Made by a program: the position numbers and the translations under genes. A stretch of 64,000 bases of DNA from Azolla caroliniana (lineage: Eukaryota; Polypodiophyta), in the NCBI GenBank assembly GCA_043228905.1, contig JBHGNT010000022.1, positions 868,001-932,000 on the forward strand, given 5' to 3'. Positions 1 to 11,390 of this stretch are shown here, one piece after another (within the stretch, counting starts at the first letter, position 1; the number at the start of each line of letters is the position of its first letter). The notes beneath the pieces are model-generated. The model worked only from the letters and a program-made list of their open reading frames with translations, was not told the origin of the DNA and ran no database searches.

Positions 1-455
1 CTCTATTCATTACATCAAGGTAAACGTTTAGTGTCTGTTTATGCATCTGAATTTAGACAATTGGCATGTGATGTTCAGTGGGATGACCAAGCCCTTTGCG
101 ACCATTTTCGTCGGGGTCTTCGAAGTGATGTTAAGAATCTACTACTAAACTTCCCGGAGCCGACTTCATTATCGCAAGCCATCAAGCAAGTAGTCAGTTG
201 TGACAACCACCTTTTTGAACTTCGACAAGAGGAACAAATGACTTCCAAGTTGTCTCCCTTTCTCCACGTTAAACTTATGGTACAACCCCAAGTGACTGCG
301 AGATCTTCTCCAACGACATCGTTCAATGACCCTATGCCGATGGAAATTGATCAAGCTCGAGCCCCACTCACCATAGCCGAATGACACCATTGACAAACCA
401 ATGGGCTATGTCTATATTGCAGTGCCTCTACCCATCTAATTCGTTTTTGCCCACT
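1..455 (+). pseudogene. gag C-terminal part of gypsy A, with zinc knuckle
   Basis: The frame is open from base 1 and encodes the end of the retrotransposon capsid domain. It aligns by eye with the gag of elements B and C in this window (shared motifs LHQG, FRxGLRxDVK, LLxFPE, CDNxLFE). Two TGA codons follow position 381; reading through them gives a CX2CX4HX4C zinc knuckle at about 411-452, the RNA-binding motif of nucleocapsid. Both TGA sit where Arg CGA would be expected, so I infer C-to-T decay. Gag packages the element RNA in cytoplasmic particles. It is followed by the protease region. Confidence 0.88.
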
Positions 456-559
456 CAAAAGCAATCTCCGACAAGTCTATCGGGACAATCCAACTAGTGG
501 GTCCCAACATTCGGAAAACGACGATGTCCAACTACAGTATGAGCCATGTGGTTGGACAA

Positions 560-2160
560 TAGACATACATGCTGCTCCAAAGTTCTACTAACGACTTTTC
601 CTTCGAGGTAACTCTCTATTTCCAGTCTATTTCAATTCAATCCTTAGCGCTACTCGATTCCGGGTTTAGGGTTAGAATGGCCCGAATCATTTTCTGTCGA
701 GCACTCCATTCAACTCGGACCAGTGCACTCGGATGCTCATGCCCCAGTCACAATGCACTCCATCTCAATGGGCAATGACTCAGAGTCAAGTACCCCAACT
801 TTGGTTTCTATGAAAGCCAATTTGGACTCGCTTCCATCCAAATATGGTGACTTTGCTGATGTGTTCGAGAAGAAGAATGCAGATCACTTACCGGAGCATC
901 GACCATATGATTGTCTGATTGATCTACAAGAGGGCACATCTCCACCCTTTGGGCCCATCTATGGTCTCTAAACCAGAACTGGAGGCTCTTCGTACATATC
1001 TCGATGGAAATTTGGAGAAGGGCTTCATCCAACCGTCTAAGTTACCAGTTGGGGCCCCCATCTTGTTTGTGAAGAAAAAGGATGGATCGTTGCGTCTATG
1101 TGTGGATGACCATGGCCTCAATAAAATCACAGTACGTAATCGATACCCTTTACCTCTCATCCCAGAGCTCCCTGATCGCCTTCGTTGTTTCTCAAAGATT
1201 GACTTGCAGGGAGCATACAACTTGGTTTGGATTAAACTTGGTGATGAATGGAAGACGACATTTCGTACGCGATATGGACACTTCAAGTATAAGCTAATGC
1301 CTTTTAGACTGACCAATGCTCCAGTTGTTTTTCAACATATGGTGAACGACATATTTCGAGAATATCTCGATCACTTTGTCGTTATCTACTTTGATGACAT
1401 TCTTGTCTTCTTGTCGAGCATTGAAGAGCATACTCACCATATTTGATTGATTCTCTAGAAACTCAGGGAGCATGGCCTCTATGCCAAGAGCGAAAAATGT
1501 GAGTTTGATTGCAATTCCATAGAATTTCTTGGTTATGTGATCTCCCCCAGGGTATGACCATGAATCCAAGGAAAATCAAGACAATTCAAGAATGGGCCAC
1601 TCCAAAATGAGTAAAGGATGTCCAGTCGTTCCTTCGTTTCGCAAATTTCTATCGACGATTTATCAAGGTGTTCTCCGTCATAGTCCAACCCTTGATTGAG
1701 CTTACTCATAAAGGGATGTCGTTTCAATGGACTCCATCTACTCAACACGCCTTCGACCTACTCAAGGAAGTTTGTACCTGGGCTCCAGTCCTCCTTCACA
1801 TCAACCCTGCTAAGCCTTTTCAAGTTGAAACAGATGCCTCTGACTTTGCCATTGGCGCCATCTTATCCCAACCCGATGATGATGGCATCCTACATCTGGT
1901 GGCATACTACTCCTGAAAATTTACAACTCCAAAAATCAACTATCCCATCTACGACATGGAGCTCGCGGCTATAGTGGCAACTTTCATGGAGTGGAGACCT
2001 TACACGGTTGGGGCGCAACATCGGGTTCAGGTATTAACAGATCATAAAAATTTATTGTATTTCTCAACAACCCATACTTTGAATCAACAGCAGGCCCGTT
2101 GATCAACTTTCTTAGCCGACTATGACTTTGAAATTGTCTTTCGGCCGGGGGCACAAAACA
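560..2160 (+). pseudogene. protease-RT-RNase H region of gypsy A
   Basis: A protease remnant with LLDSG lies near 645-665. Reverse transcriptase follows from about 930: [39 protein letters not shown] and the catalytic block VIYFDDIL, which matches the usual YxDD. RNase H follows at 1668-2150 (ETDASDFAIGAILSQ, TDHKNLLYFSTT, FRPGAQN). The frame is broken near 970, 1446, 1560 and 1915 by stops and small indels. TGA at 1915-1917 replaces an expected Arg codon (YYS-x-KFT). The product would copy the RNA to cDNA and degrade the template. Compared with element C the order and spacing are normal, so this is decay rather than rearrangement. Confidence 0.9.
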
Positions 2161-2239
2161 TGAGGGTTGATTCTCTTTCACGATGGTCAGATTTTGAGTT
2201 GAGCCCAAGGATGATGCCTATGCTCAACAATCTCAATGT

Positions 2240-3768
2240 TTGCTTAAACAAGATCAATTCCAACTCTTCACCACATGCATGCTCCATGACGACTCTTTGC
2301 TTGAGGAGATAGTCAAAGCACTTCCCATCGACAAACTCGCCAACGCAATTCAGGAAGGTCTTATTGATCCGTCTAAATCCAAGACCAAGGAAGACCTTGA
2401 CCACTTCAGATTCGAGGGGGGATTGCGTTACCGAGACCAACACTTATATGTTCCGCAGGGCCGATGTCGAACTCAAGTTCTTCAAAAGTGTCATGATGAC
2501 CCCTTGGCTAGTCATTTTGGCGTTACAAAGACACTCAAATTAATCTCACGAGGATATTGCTGGCCTCAACCATGGAAGTTCATCAAGGAATTAATCAAGA
2601 CATGTGATACTTGTGCTAGCTCCAAAGTCATCCACCATAGGCCATATGGGTTGCTCCAACCACTTCCCATTCCAACCGGCCTTGGGCATCAATTTCCATG
2701 GATTTCATCATTGACTTGCCTCTTGTCCACGGATATGACACATTGCTCCTCATGGTAGATCGGTTTACAAAGATGGCTCATTTTGCCCCTTGTGCAAAGA
2801 CTATTTCAACAGAAGCAACAACTGATCTATTTTTAAAGAATGTGGTGCGGCTTCATGGGGTCCTAGATGATGTCATCTCAGATCGCGGACCCCAATTTGT
2901 CTCTCGTTTTTGGCGGCGGCGACTCCTTCAAACATTGTGCACAACAATGAAACTGTCTTCGTCCTATCATCCTCAAACCGATGGCCAAATGGAGTGGGTG
3001 AACCAAATTCTTGACCAATACCTTCGATGCTCGCTTAGCTACCAACAAGATGATTGGGTTGACCTCCTACCCTTGGTAGAGTTCACATATAATAATACGC
3101 TACATGGTTCAACTGGGGTCACCCCATTTTTCGCCAACTATGGTTTCCATCCTCGCTTCAGTATTTCCATCCCTGGCAACTCTGTCAACTTGTCAGCGGA
3201 AGGACGTGCTCGTATTTTAGCCGACATTCATCAAGACCTCTCCCTCGAAATCATCCTTGCAAGGGACCGATATAAAGCACAAGCTGATTGACATCGTTCC
3301 ACTACACTCGCCTTTGTAGTTGGTGATCAAGTTTGACTCTTACGTCGCCATGTCGATACTACTCGACCTTGCGAAAAGTTGGATTACAAGAAGTTGGGGC
3401 CTTTCCGCATCATTGAGTGTGTCAATCCCGTCACTTTCCGGCTGGAACTTCCTCCACATTTCCGGATTCATAATGTCTTCCATGCCTCTCTTCTCGAACC
3501 TTATCATCCATCCACTATTACTAGAAGACACTCTCCACCTCCACCTCCAATTGAGCTTTCCACAGGTGAGGAGTATGAGGTGGACAAGATTTTGGACTCT
3601 CGTTGGCATCGACGACAACTTCAATACTTAGTCCTATGGAAAGGGTATCCCATTTCAGAGGCAACTTGGGAACCAACCCAACACTTGGAGAATGCACTGG
3701 ATGTTGTTCATGCATTTCATCACCAATATCCACAAAAACCGGGGAGGCATCTTTGGAGGCGGCCTTAG
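2240..3768 (+). pseudogene. integrase and chromodomain of gypsy A
   Basis: The zinc-binding HHCC part is at about 2490-2625 (CHDDPLASHFG to CDTCASSK). The DDE core follows: MDFIIDLPLVHGYD with the first Asp near 2705, ISDRGPQFVSRF, and HPQTDGQMEWVNQ with the Glu. The last part, 3379-3768, is a chromodomain (EEYEVDKILD, YLVLWKGYP, ATWEP), which in plant chromoviruses directs insertion towards particular chromatin. There is a frame change near 2690 and TGA codons at about 3289 and 3334, the latter within GDQV-x-LL where Trp is expected. It runs up to the polypurine tract and LTR. Confidence 0.92.
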
Positions 3769-3777
3769 CAGGGGGAA

Positions 3778-4028
3778 TGTCATGGACATGACAATAATCA
3801 TGTCATGATTCGAACTCTTGACCTATTGTATTTAATTGATATGTTTTAACCAATACATAATCATGTTAGTTTACTAGATTATTGTAGATATCTATTCTAC
3901 ATGTAGGATGTTAGAAGCTTCCAAAAAGCTCCAGAAGCTAGAATATTCTAGAAGCAGAAGCTAGAACATTCTAGAAGGTTGTGCATGAAAATGAGTCTTT
4001 GCATGGGGCTACATTTAGAGCCCATAAA
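3778..4028 (+). repeat. 3' LTR of gypsy A, first segment
   Basis: The LTR begins TGTCATGGACATGACA directly after the polypurine tract gggggaa (3771-3777). It contains two perfect three-module heat-shock elements (GAA-TA-TTC-TA-GAA at 3941-3953 and GAA-CA-TTC-TA-GAA at 3964-3976). It is cut after ATAAA (4024-4028) by the insertion of element B; the same ATAAA is repeated at 14411-14415, after which this LTR continues to 14589. Confidence 0.93.
3941..3976 (+). promoter_or_regulatory. heat-shock elements in LTR of gypsy A
   Basis: Two blocks of inverted GAA/TTC modules with exact 2-bp spacing occur at 3941-3953 and 3964-3976. Three correctly spaced modules form a canonical binding site for heat-shock transcription factor trimers. 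The blocks sit in U3. The TATA-like ATATATATA of the same LTR is now displaced to about 14423, beyond element B. Heat induction is an inference from the motif. Confidence 0.75.
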
Positions 4029-4327
4029 TGTCATGACATGGCAAGACTGGAACCCATGACCTTATGTTACATGGGTCGAGCTCTTGACCATTAGACTATA
4101 TGTTGTAATATGAAAGATATTATTTTCATTTAGGTTTTACTATAGAAAATTGATGTATATTCCAAATTTCTCTAGAACATTCTAGAAACTTCAGGAGTAC
4201 TCCTGAGAACACTATAAAAGGAGGCACAAGGCATTATTTCGAACCAAATCGGTTCAATGCCAGTCTTAAGCCTCCTAGCTACTATTGTATATTCCCTTAA
4301 CATAATATATATCTTTTGTTATCCTCA

Positions 4328-4403
<76 letters not shown>
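4029..4403 (+). repeat. 5' LTR of gypsy B, first segment
   Basis: It starts TGTCATGACATGG and matches the intact 3' LTR at 13975-14410 base for base over most of its length. It includes the HSE/TATA promoter (4175-4219). It ends in an expanded (CA)n(CT)n tract at about 4325-4403, where the LINE entered; the rest of the LTR is at 9999-10161. Confidence 0.93.
4175..4257 (+). promoter_or_regulatory. LTR promoter of gypsy B: HSE, TATA box, predicted RNA 5' end
   Basis: A perfect four-module heat-shock element (GAA-CA-TTC-TA-GAA-AC-TTC) is at 4175-4192, followed by TATAAAA at 4213-4219. AAATCGGTTCAA at 4246-4257 begins 33 nt below the first T of TATA, where plant transcripts typically start, and is complementary to the sequence just after the LTR (see 10162). 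The same three parts recur at 14121-14138, 14159-14165 and 14192-14203 in the 3' LTR. Confidence 0.75.
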
Positions 4404-4407
<4 letters not shown>

Positions 4408-4584
4408 AATAATGGCTTTCATTACGAAAGAAAAAACACCACCATGACTAACTTACAACAAACTATAGAACCCCTTCTATCTAGGGATTTAAAGAAAACT
4501 ACGACACCAAACTCAATGCCACCCTACACACCAATTCAAATGCCGAATATGATGATATGTGACCTTGCAGAGTTCTCTCTCTTC

Positions 4585-7500
4585 CTAGTTGAGATTTCGT
4601 GACTTCTCTAGCACTGTCAATTGCCACAAAAGAAGTCCTTTTAACTTTAGAACATATTTTCTCACCCCCACTTGCGAATAAAAAATGAAAGCATTCCGCA
4701 TATTCCAATTGAACCATAGCCCCCAATACCTCAAGAACTCAAAAATAATTTGAGAATGAGGCATTGGTTCATTGTTCTCCATATGTGCAAAAACCCAATT
4801 GAAGTAAGATAGACGTACTCCGGTTAGAGACATCCACACTAAATTGATACACCTCCAAACCATCCTTGCCATCGGGCAGGAAATAAATCGATGCCTACTA
4901 TGTTCCAATTCTACTGAACAAAAGAAACACACTCCTTTAGTAATGTTTTTGTTTTTTTAATGCATCCCCCAATGGTAAAGCTCCAATCATAACTCTCCAA
5001 ACAAATACCTTGGCTCGTAGCATTAATCGAGAACACCAACTTGTCTTGATCACATGAAGCCACCAAATAATGAGCTTATGAAACCCCCATATCTTTATAA
5101 CCCTTTCTTCCAACCACTTATGTTTGTTAATCAACGTGTGATAAGCAACATTTGTTGAGATCATAGTCAATATCTTATTTCCAACAAACCTCCAATCAAG
5201 CTCTTGAGATCGCCCATCTAAATAAGGAATTGGCTCATACGAAGATAGTATTTGTTGCAACTTATCCCAAATAAAGGTATAACCTTTTGGAATACGAAAT
5301 GTTGATCTGATTGTTTGAAAAGCCATTAATCTTCTTTGTGACACCAACATAGCACCCTTAATTGTTACCAAACCCAATCTAGCCATTCGATTAAATTGAA
5401 GGTTAAAAATTTGCTTACCTTCCCACTTCAACAACCTTGATGTTGCCAAAACCTCCATTTGTAATGAATTGGCACATCCCCTTTCTTGTGGGGGATGCCA
5501 TTCCACAAAATCTAACATACTTTGCCATGATGTCAACAAATGATCAACTATCATAGACCTTGCACATTTGACATCCCTATCAGAATTAATTACATTCCAC
5601 CAATTTGCTTCAACCTTCATGTTTCCAAGCTTTATTCCATTCTTCTCTATAAAGTATGCCACCATTTCTATCCAAGGTTGTACACCTTCAAACATAAATA
5701 GAATGAAAGTAAATTGGCGAGCCACCATATGCTCATATAGATTTAATATTGATGCTCCGCCAAGACGCTTCGGAGTACAAACATGATCCCATGCCAACCA
5801 CGACAAGGCACTTTTCCCTTTTCTTTTCCATAACAACATTCGCATCGAGCGTGTCAATATTTCAAGAGATTTCTTTGACCATGGGAGAAAAGGAAGATAA
5901 TAAGATACCATAGAGACCATAATTGATTGGACCACCTTAAGTCGTACATGAAAAGGCCAAATTTGAGACCTCCAATACATAAACTTATCCTCCAACCTTT
6001 TGGACACCCACTCAATAAGTTTCACATGAGAACCTTCCACCCCAATTGGATATCCAAGGTGACGAAAAATCATACCACGATGTACTATCCTTCCTGACCA
6101 CCCCAACCCCAACACATCTTGTTCTGTACATGAAATGAGGACATATTTATGTATATTAATTCTCAACCCTGAAGCATTTGAAAACAATGGCCACACATCT
6201 CTTGTCTTACTAATATTTTCCCGATTAGGTGCCAAAAACATAATATGGTCATCTATTAGAGCTTGAACAATACATGGCTTCCCTAATGGCAACCTTAGTC
6301 CAAGCAATTCTTCCTGCATAGCCATATTGTGTAACTTAACAAGAATAGGATGTGTCACAATAGTGAATAATAAAGGACTTACCGGGCATCCTTGTCGAAC
6401 TGACCTCCGAATAGAAATCGGTTGTGTTACTCCTCCATTAAACATCACATGTGAAACCGAACCCTCCCGTAATGTGTATATCAACTTAGACATACGATCA
6501 CCAAAACCCATATGAGACATCAATTGATTTATAAACAACCAATCCACATTATCATAGGCTTTCTCGATATCCAATTGTAGCAACACCAATTCTTGCTTCG
6601 AATCCTTTGCATAGTCAATTGCCATTTGAACATTTAAAATATTATGTAAAATGTCTCTTTTTGCTAAAAACCCATATTGAGCATTATGAATAATAGAAGC
6701 TAAAACCTTATGCAACCTATTGGCTATCACTTTTGCAAAAATCTTGTACATTCCCCCCATCAATGAAATAGGCCTCCATTGAGCTAAGGAAGATGGAGAA
6801 GGCACCTTCGGCAAAAGTTTTATCAAACCAATCTTCCAAGAATGAGGCATTTCCCCTGATGTCCACACGTTCTGAAATAAAACCGTAAAAGGCCCCTTTA
6901 ACTTAATCACATATTTCTTAAAGAGTTCATTTGTTAATCCATCCCACCCAGGACTCTTATCATTAGCAAGATGTGACATGACATGTTCCACCTCATCCTC
7001 TAAAATATTAGCATCTAATGATTGTGCCACATCATGCGATACATGATTTTTCACTCCATTAAAAAATACGTCTCTATCCTTTCTAACATTATCATCGATA
7101 CAAACTTGTACATCCAACAATTGTGTATAATAGTCTATGCATTTCTTCACAATTTCTTGAGGATCGGAACAGGGGATACCATTTTCCTCTAACCTCATCA
7201 CATTATGTTGTGCATGTGATTCATGAAGGTCATGAAAAAACTTATGTGATTGACAATTAGCATCATCCACTTCTTGTCCTAGACGATGTAGTCTAGTATG
7301 TTGGTAATTTTTTTCCGTTAGATCATGCATCGCAGAAATTAATACCTCTTGATATCCCAACAACTCTACATCCGTTGGCCAATAAGTTAACAATGAATTG
7401 CATTTATCAAGAAAATTAACTAGGAGACTTAATTTCTTTCTCCTTTTAAAAGCATGGTGAATTCCATAATACCTAGTTAACCTCTGAACATTTGCAACAA

Positions 7501-8365
7501 ATACTTCCCACGCTTCATACCCATCAAATTGAACATGATAGGCAAATGCATCAATCAATTGACACATATAGGCATGGAAGACCTCATGATCCAAAAATGA
7601 TGAATTAAAAATCATCGGTGGTTTTCCTAAAAACTCATGAAAAGCTCTAATTGAGTGGTGAGTGAATTCAAAAATTAATGGTAAATGATCTGATATAATT
7701 GACCCATAAGACACTGAAATATCCAAAATCTCTGGTAAAAATCCTTTGGTATGCATTACATACATTCAATCCAACCTACTCCAAGTATCCTTATATTGAG
7801 CCGATTGAAAGGTATAACCAGGTTCATCTCCCTTAATCCACTTCCATACATCCCTTAACATGATTTCAGTCTCAAAATCTCCCCATTCTTGAGCCTCTGG
7901 TTCATCCATAATAGAGTGGATGGATGTTGATTGATTTGTCTCACAACAAACATTAAAATTTCCCATCAATAAACCAGGTCTACCATTATCAAGCATCGAG
8001 GTCAGAGATCTCCATAACAACTTTCGTTCTTGTGAAACATTCGATGCATACACACCAACTAACCAAAGAATTTGCCCTTCATAACATATCTCTACCACAA
8101 TAAATCTTCCAAATTCATCTGAAATAATTACTTTTGGGTGAAATTTATCTCTTATAAACATGACAATCTCAGAATAATCCCCATCAACCTTGCCAGCATA
8201 ACATAATGTATAAACCTTAGAACAACTAAATAAACCAACATTACGACGATCTTTATGCTCTACTGGACATAAAACATCCCATTGCTCCCTTAACACAATC
8301 CTCCAAACCTCATGCATTCTAAATCTAGAACACAAACCCCTCACATTCCATGTGGTGATCTTCAT
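4585..8365 (-). pseudogene. LINE ORF2: endonuclease, reverse transcriptase, zinc finger
   Basis: The N-terminal apurinic endonuclease-like domain starts MKITTWNVRG and has the block LLMGNFNV, where the family normally has an Asp (GDFN), and SDHLPL. The non-LTR RT follows (WRPISLMGGMYKIFAKVIANRL, LDIEKAYDNVDW, RQGCPVSPLLF, LIDDHIMF replacing the usual F/YADD). The C-terminal zf-RVT domain (CFFC, H, C near 4925-4860) is last. One in-frame TGA at 7766-7768 lies between RLD and MYV, where Arg (CGA) is expected. A one-base shift in the A-rich stretch near 4935-4950 separates RT from the zinc finger. The protein nicks target DNA and primes reverse transcription from it. The first ATG overlaps the ORF1 stop. 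Confidence 0.92.
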
Positions 8366-9783
8366 ACTTTATTTTTTCCTTTTATTTGAGAAATCTCTTT
8401 CTCCTTCACTGCTAATGTTTCTGCCATATCCTGAAATAAATCCCATAAGATTGCATATGAATTACTATGAGAATGCAAAACTCCAAACCCTGATGGCTCC
8501 TCATGTGAACGAGGCACCGATTTCCGTTTATTCCAAGGAACATACAAATTACCTTTATTATCAAAAGATAATTTCTTTGGATAGTCCTCTTGACGAACCC
8601 ATGGTTTATTCCGCATGGGATTTGTTTGTTGAATCAGTGTGCCCTTCTCCATAGATACATTATGTCCAACATTCTTATTAGACTTCTTCATCTTTCCAGA
8701 AACTATTGACCATTGTCCTTCATCCTCTAGAGTCTTTCCATCCTTCTCATTCACAATTTGTAGTTCCTTTGATTGCTCTAAAATTGTCAAAGTTTCAATC
8801 TGATCATGATTTGTAGGCTCTTCATGTACCACCTCCACTACATTATTTCTTTTTTGAGGACACTCGGCCATAAAATGCCCCAACACACCACAATGGAAAC
8901 AATGTCCTGCAAATGTACCCCTTTTAAGCTGAAAATACATAGGTGGCATACCAGAGCATGCAATCTGTAAACAACTTGGCCTCTTTATAGCAATATTCCA
9001 AAGAATACACATCCGATATCGATTTTGAGCATTAACACTAGGAGGCACCAAGATCTTTCCCAACTTTTCCATCGTGGACCGTAATATTGGCCAAACCACT
9101 GAATATGTGCACTCTACCTCAACCCATACGGGACACTCTTCCTTTAATATATCTTGGTATTCCACTAGTGGCCTCCACGGAACAATATGAACCAAACTTT
9201 TTTCATAAAAAACAGGCAATTTATTTAGTAATTTCTCTTTATACTCTTGTGATACCAAAACAACCTCATAAAATCCACGAGGACCGGCATAAACATCCTG
9301 AACACAATCAGCTTGTAAAATCCAATGTAACCATTGTTTGACCCTCGAAAGGAAAGGTATCTTCCTTGTGAAAAACAATATGACCCTTTTATCACAGAAA
9401 TTAGCAAATGAGCCCAAAAACTCCTTATTATCAATTTCTACCTTAGCCACTTCATCGTCAACAAACTCCTCAACAACTTTCACATTCTCCCTTATACAAT
9501 CTTCCATTAATATATTTTCCATGCATCTTAAATGTTCCCAATGACTATCATCTTTCTCAATATCATCTTGTCGCATTGCATCAGCATAAGACATGTCATT
9601 ACTATTATCTCCAATACATCGTTTTCTTTTGCCATCCCCTCTTGGGCTCGAAACTGTCTCAACCATGCATGCATCCTTTGTAGAATTTGGAGACTCATCC
9701 ATATTCATGAAAACACTATCATCCATATGACAAGAATTAGGAAAGAGCTCACTTACAAGTAATTGTGTTGGAGAAGGAGTCAA
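8362..9783 (-). CDS. LINE ORF1 RNA-binding protein with CCHC zinc knuckle
   Basis: A 473-codon open frame. Residues about 125-290 form the conserved plant LINE ORF1 region (FLSRVKQWLHWIL, GPRGFYEVVL, PVWVEVE), often annotated DUF4283. Residues 295-308 are a CX2CX4HX4C knuckle (CFHCGVLGHFMAEC). The acidic N-terminus and Lys-rich C-terminus suit an RNA-packaging protein. Its stop overlaps the ORF2 start as ATGA (8362-8365), which suggests that ORF2 is made by termination-reinitiation. The start at 9783 is the first in-frame Met. It appears undamaged. The assignment rests on the knuckle and position. Confidence 0.85.
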   Translation of the reverse strand: MTPSPTQLLVSELFPNSCHMDDSVFMNMDESPNSTKDACMVETVSSPRGDGKRKRCIGDNSNDMSYADAMRQDDIEKDDSHWEHLRCMENILMEDCIRENVKVVEEFVDDEVAKVEIDNKEFLGSFANFCDKRVILFFTRKIPFLSRVKQWLHWILQADCVQDVYAGPRGFYEVVLVSQEYKEKLLNKLPVFYEKSLVHIVPWRPLVEYQDILKEECPVWVEVECTYSVVWPILRSTMEKLGKILVPPSVNAQNRYRMCILWNIAIKRPSCLQIACSGMPPMYFQLKRGTFAGHCFHCGVLGHFMAECPQKRNNVVEVVHEEPTNHDQIETLTILEQSKELQIVNEKDGKTLEDEGQWSIVSGKMKKSNKNVGHNVSMEKGTLIQQTNPMRNKPWVRQEDYPKKLSFDNKGNLYVPWNKRKSVPRSHEEPSGFGVLHSHSNSYAILWDLFQDMAETLAVKEKEISQIKGKNKV

Positions 9784-9994
9784 AGCAAGCGATCATGAGA
9801 TGCATGCAACCGAATTGAATTTTTACTCGTAGCATTCTACCAAGACCCCCAAATGATACGTGAAGATACTTTTTAGAAAGCTCTCTGTGCAAGCTTCGAA
9901 ACGAGCCAAAGAACAAAGGAAACGGATACCGTAGCAAGAAGATACATCAAAAATAGTGTTTTCCCTTCTCCAACATCTCCCAACTTTGCGTTTT

Positions 9995-9998
<4 letters not shown>

Positions 9999-10045
<47 letters not shown>

Positions 10046-10161
10046 TCTCTTGAGAGTTCTATACCTCCCTTAGTACTAATCCTCATCTTTTAGTACTAAT
10101 TCCTTCTCTGTTTTAGTACTGTTCCTGACAATACTTCTCTATCTTAGTACTGCTCCTGATA
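9999..10161 (+). repeat. 5' LTR of gypsy B, second segment
   Basis: After the (CT)n tract (to 10042) the text ccttctc-gagagttcta and four short TTAGTACT repeats match 14290-14410 of the 3' LTR. It ends CTGATA at 10161, where the 3' LTR ends CTGACA. The internal region begins directly after it. Confidence 0.9.
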
Positions 10162-10177
10162 GTTTGAACCGAATTTT
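10162..10177 (+). promoter_or_regulatory. putative self-priming primer-binding site of gypsy B
   Basis: No tRNA-type TGG site follows the LTR. Instead GTTTGAACCGAATT is present. TTGAACCGA (10164-10172) pairs over 9 bp with TCGGTTCAA near the predicted RNA 5' end (4249-4257). The related inverted copy at 12851-12864 pairs over 12 bp because it lacks one A found here. This is the arrangement of self-primed Tf1/sushi elements. That it works this way is an inference. Confidence 0.6.
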
Positions 10178-10257
10178 CTCTCCTTCTTTCTCTTCCTTTA
10201 TCTTCTTACTTCTCCCTCCCTTCATACTAATCTCTTATTCCTCTTTTCTCTCATACT

Positions 10258-11390
10258 ATGGCCACCGTTAGCGCTCAAGAATATCAATCCGTTTTCTCAG
10301 AGCTGCAATGCCTGTAAGAGAAGTTCCTTGCTTTGGAACAAGAAAATCAACGGTTGTTGGGGGATCTTCAACAAATCTCCTTAGAAAAGCAGTAAACGCA
10401 ACAACAACATGGGGAACTAGTGGTACGCTTGCAACAACTCGAAGCAACCTTAGTAGCGATGCAACAACAAGGACCCAATACGCAAGGGATTCATAAAGAA
10501 CCCAAGATCGGCCTTCCCATGAAATTCGATGGAACGCGATCGCAATGTAGAGGATTCCTTAATCAGGTACGATTAGTCATTCAAATGCATCCTTCTCGAT
10601 ATCCCACTGATGCATCACGAGTGGGACTAGTAGGCACTCTACTTAGTGGCACGACTTTGGCATGGTTCACCCCTTTGTTAGAAAAAAGCTTTCCCTTGTT
10701 AAATAATTTCGAAGAGTTTATTACCAAGTTTAAAGCCTTTTTTGGAGATACCGACAGTGTTAGAACAACAATCAACAAAATCCGAAGATTGCACCAAGGT
10801 GAGAGGCTGGCCTCGGCTTATGTTGCGGATTTTCGTCTTCTTGCCATTGATATTCCCTGGGATGACCAGACACTAATGGAGCAATTTCGTTTTGGCCTAC
10901 GTAATGATGTTAAAGATTTAATCTTAACTTTCCCCGAGGAGCCAAAGTCATTGATAGAAGCAATCAGTCATGCGGTGTGATGTGATAATCGCCTCTTCGA
11001 ATGACTTTCAGAACATTAGTTCCAAATGCCACAAACAAGATTGGAGCCCACCTATGCTTCAATCGTAGCAAAGCCTTTCCCAAGGGAGTCATTCAATACG
11101 TCTCCAACAAATACTCTGACTCCAATGGAATCGACACCACACGTCGCCGCGGACCACTATCGGAAGAAGAAAAGCAGTGATGCAGGGCAAATCGATTATC
11201 CCCATGACCGGGGCATATTGCAATGAACTGCTCCCATCGGTCGAAAAGGCAGGTAAATCAAATAACCGCTAGTACTAATAGTACTAAAACCAACTCTATT
11301 CCTCTAGGTGTGTCTGATAGTCCTAATGGCCCAAGCCTTTCAAACAAATTTGAAATCCTTAGTCAACTAGAAGAAGAGTTAAACGATTAA
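10258..11390 (+). pseudogene. gag of gypsy B
   Basis: It starts MATVSAQEYQ at 10258 and aligns along its length with the intact gag of element C (41253-42416): coiled-coil-like Gln-rich N-terminus, then KFDGTRSQCRGFLNQVRL, YPTDASRVGLVGTLL, FGDTDSVRTTINKIRRL and the FRxGLRNDVKDL block. Stops occur at about 10315, 10390 and 10978, and the zinc knuckle is degraded. The last codons overlap the pol frame, which is shifted by -1 relative to gag as in C. GTTAAAC at 11378-11384 lies in the overlap just before the gag TAA (11388-11390). Confidence 0.88.

Larger units (their letters stand above)
1..4028 (+). mobile_element. Ty3/gypsy chromovirus A, 3' part (5' end outside window)
   Basis: This is the downstream part of an LTR retrotransposon read left to right: end of gag, protease, reverse transcriptase, RNase H, integrase with a C-terminal chromodomain, a polypurine tract (cagggggaa, ending at 3777) and the start of the 3' LTR at 3778. 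The order RT-RH-IN and the chromodomain place it in Ty3/gypsy chromoviruses. The LTR is interrupted at 4028 by element B and resumes at 14416, so A is older than B. The coding part has many stops and several frameshifts and cannot be autonomous. The 5' LTR, primer site and target duplication lie left of the window. Confidence 0.93.
4404..9998 (-). mobile_element. L1-type LINE inserted in 5' LTR of gypsy B
   Basis: A near full-length non-LTR retrotransposon of about 5.6 kb, read right to left: 5' UTR (9784-9998), ORF1 (9783-8362), ORF2 (8365-4585) and a 3' UTR. Both ends abut (CT)n tracts belonging to the LTR of B (4371-4403 and 9999-10042), so the target duplication is hidden in the microsatellite. 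I see no poly(A) tail at the 4404 end, which is unusual for a plant L1. ORF1 is open and ORF2 has one stop and one frameshift, so the insertion is probably fairly young. Confidence 0.92.

Noticed and set aside
10162-10177. Ordinary tRNA primer-binding site for gypsy B and C.
   Set aside because: No TGG-starting sequence complementary to a tRNA 3' end occurs within about 20 bp after either LTR, unlike copia F, G, J and K where it is obvious.
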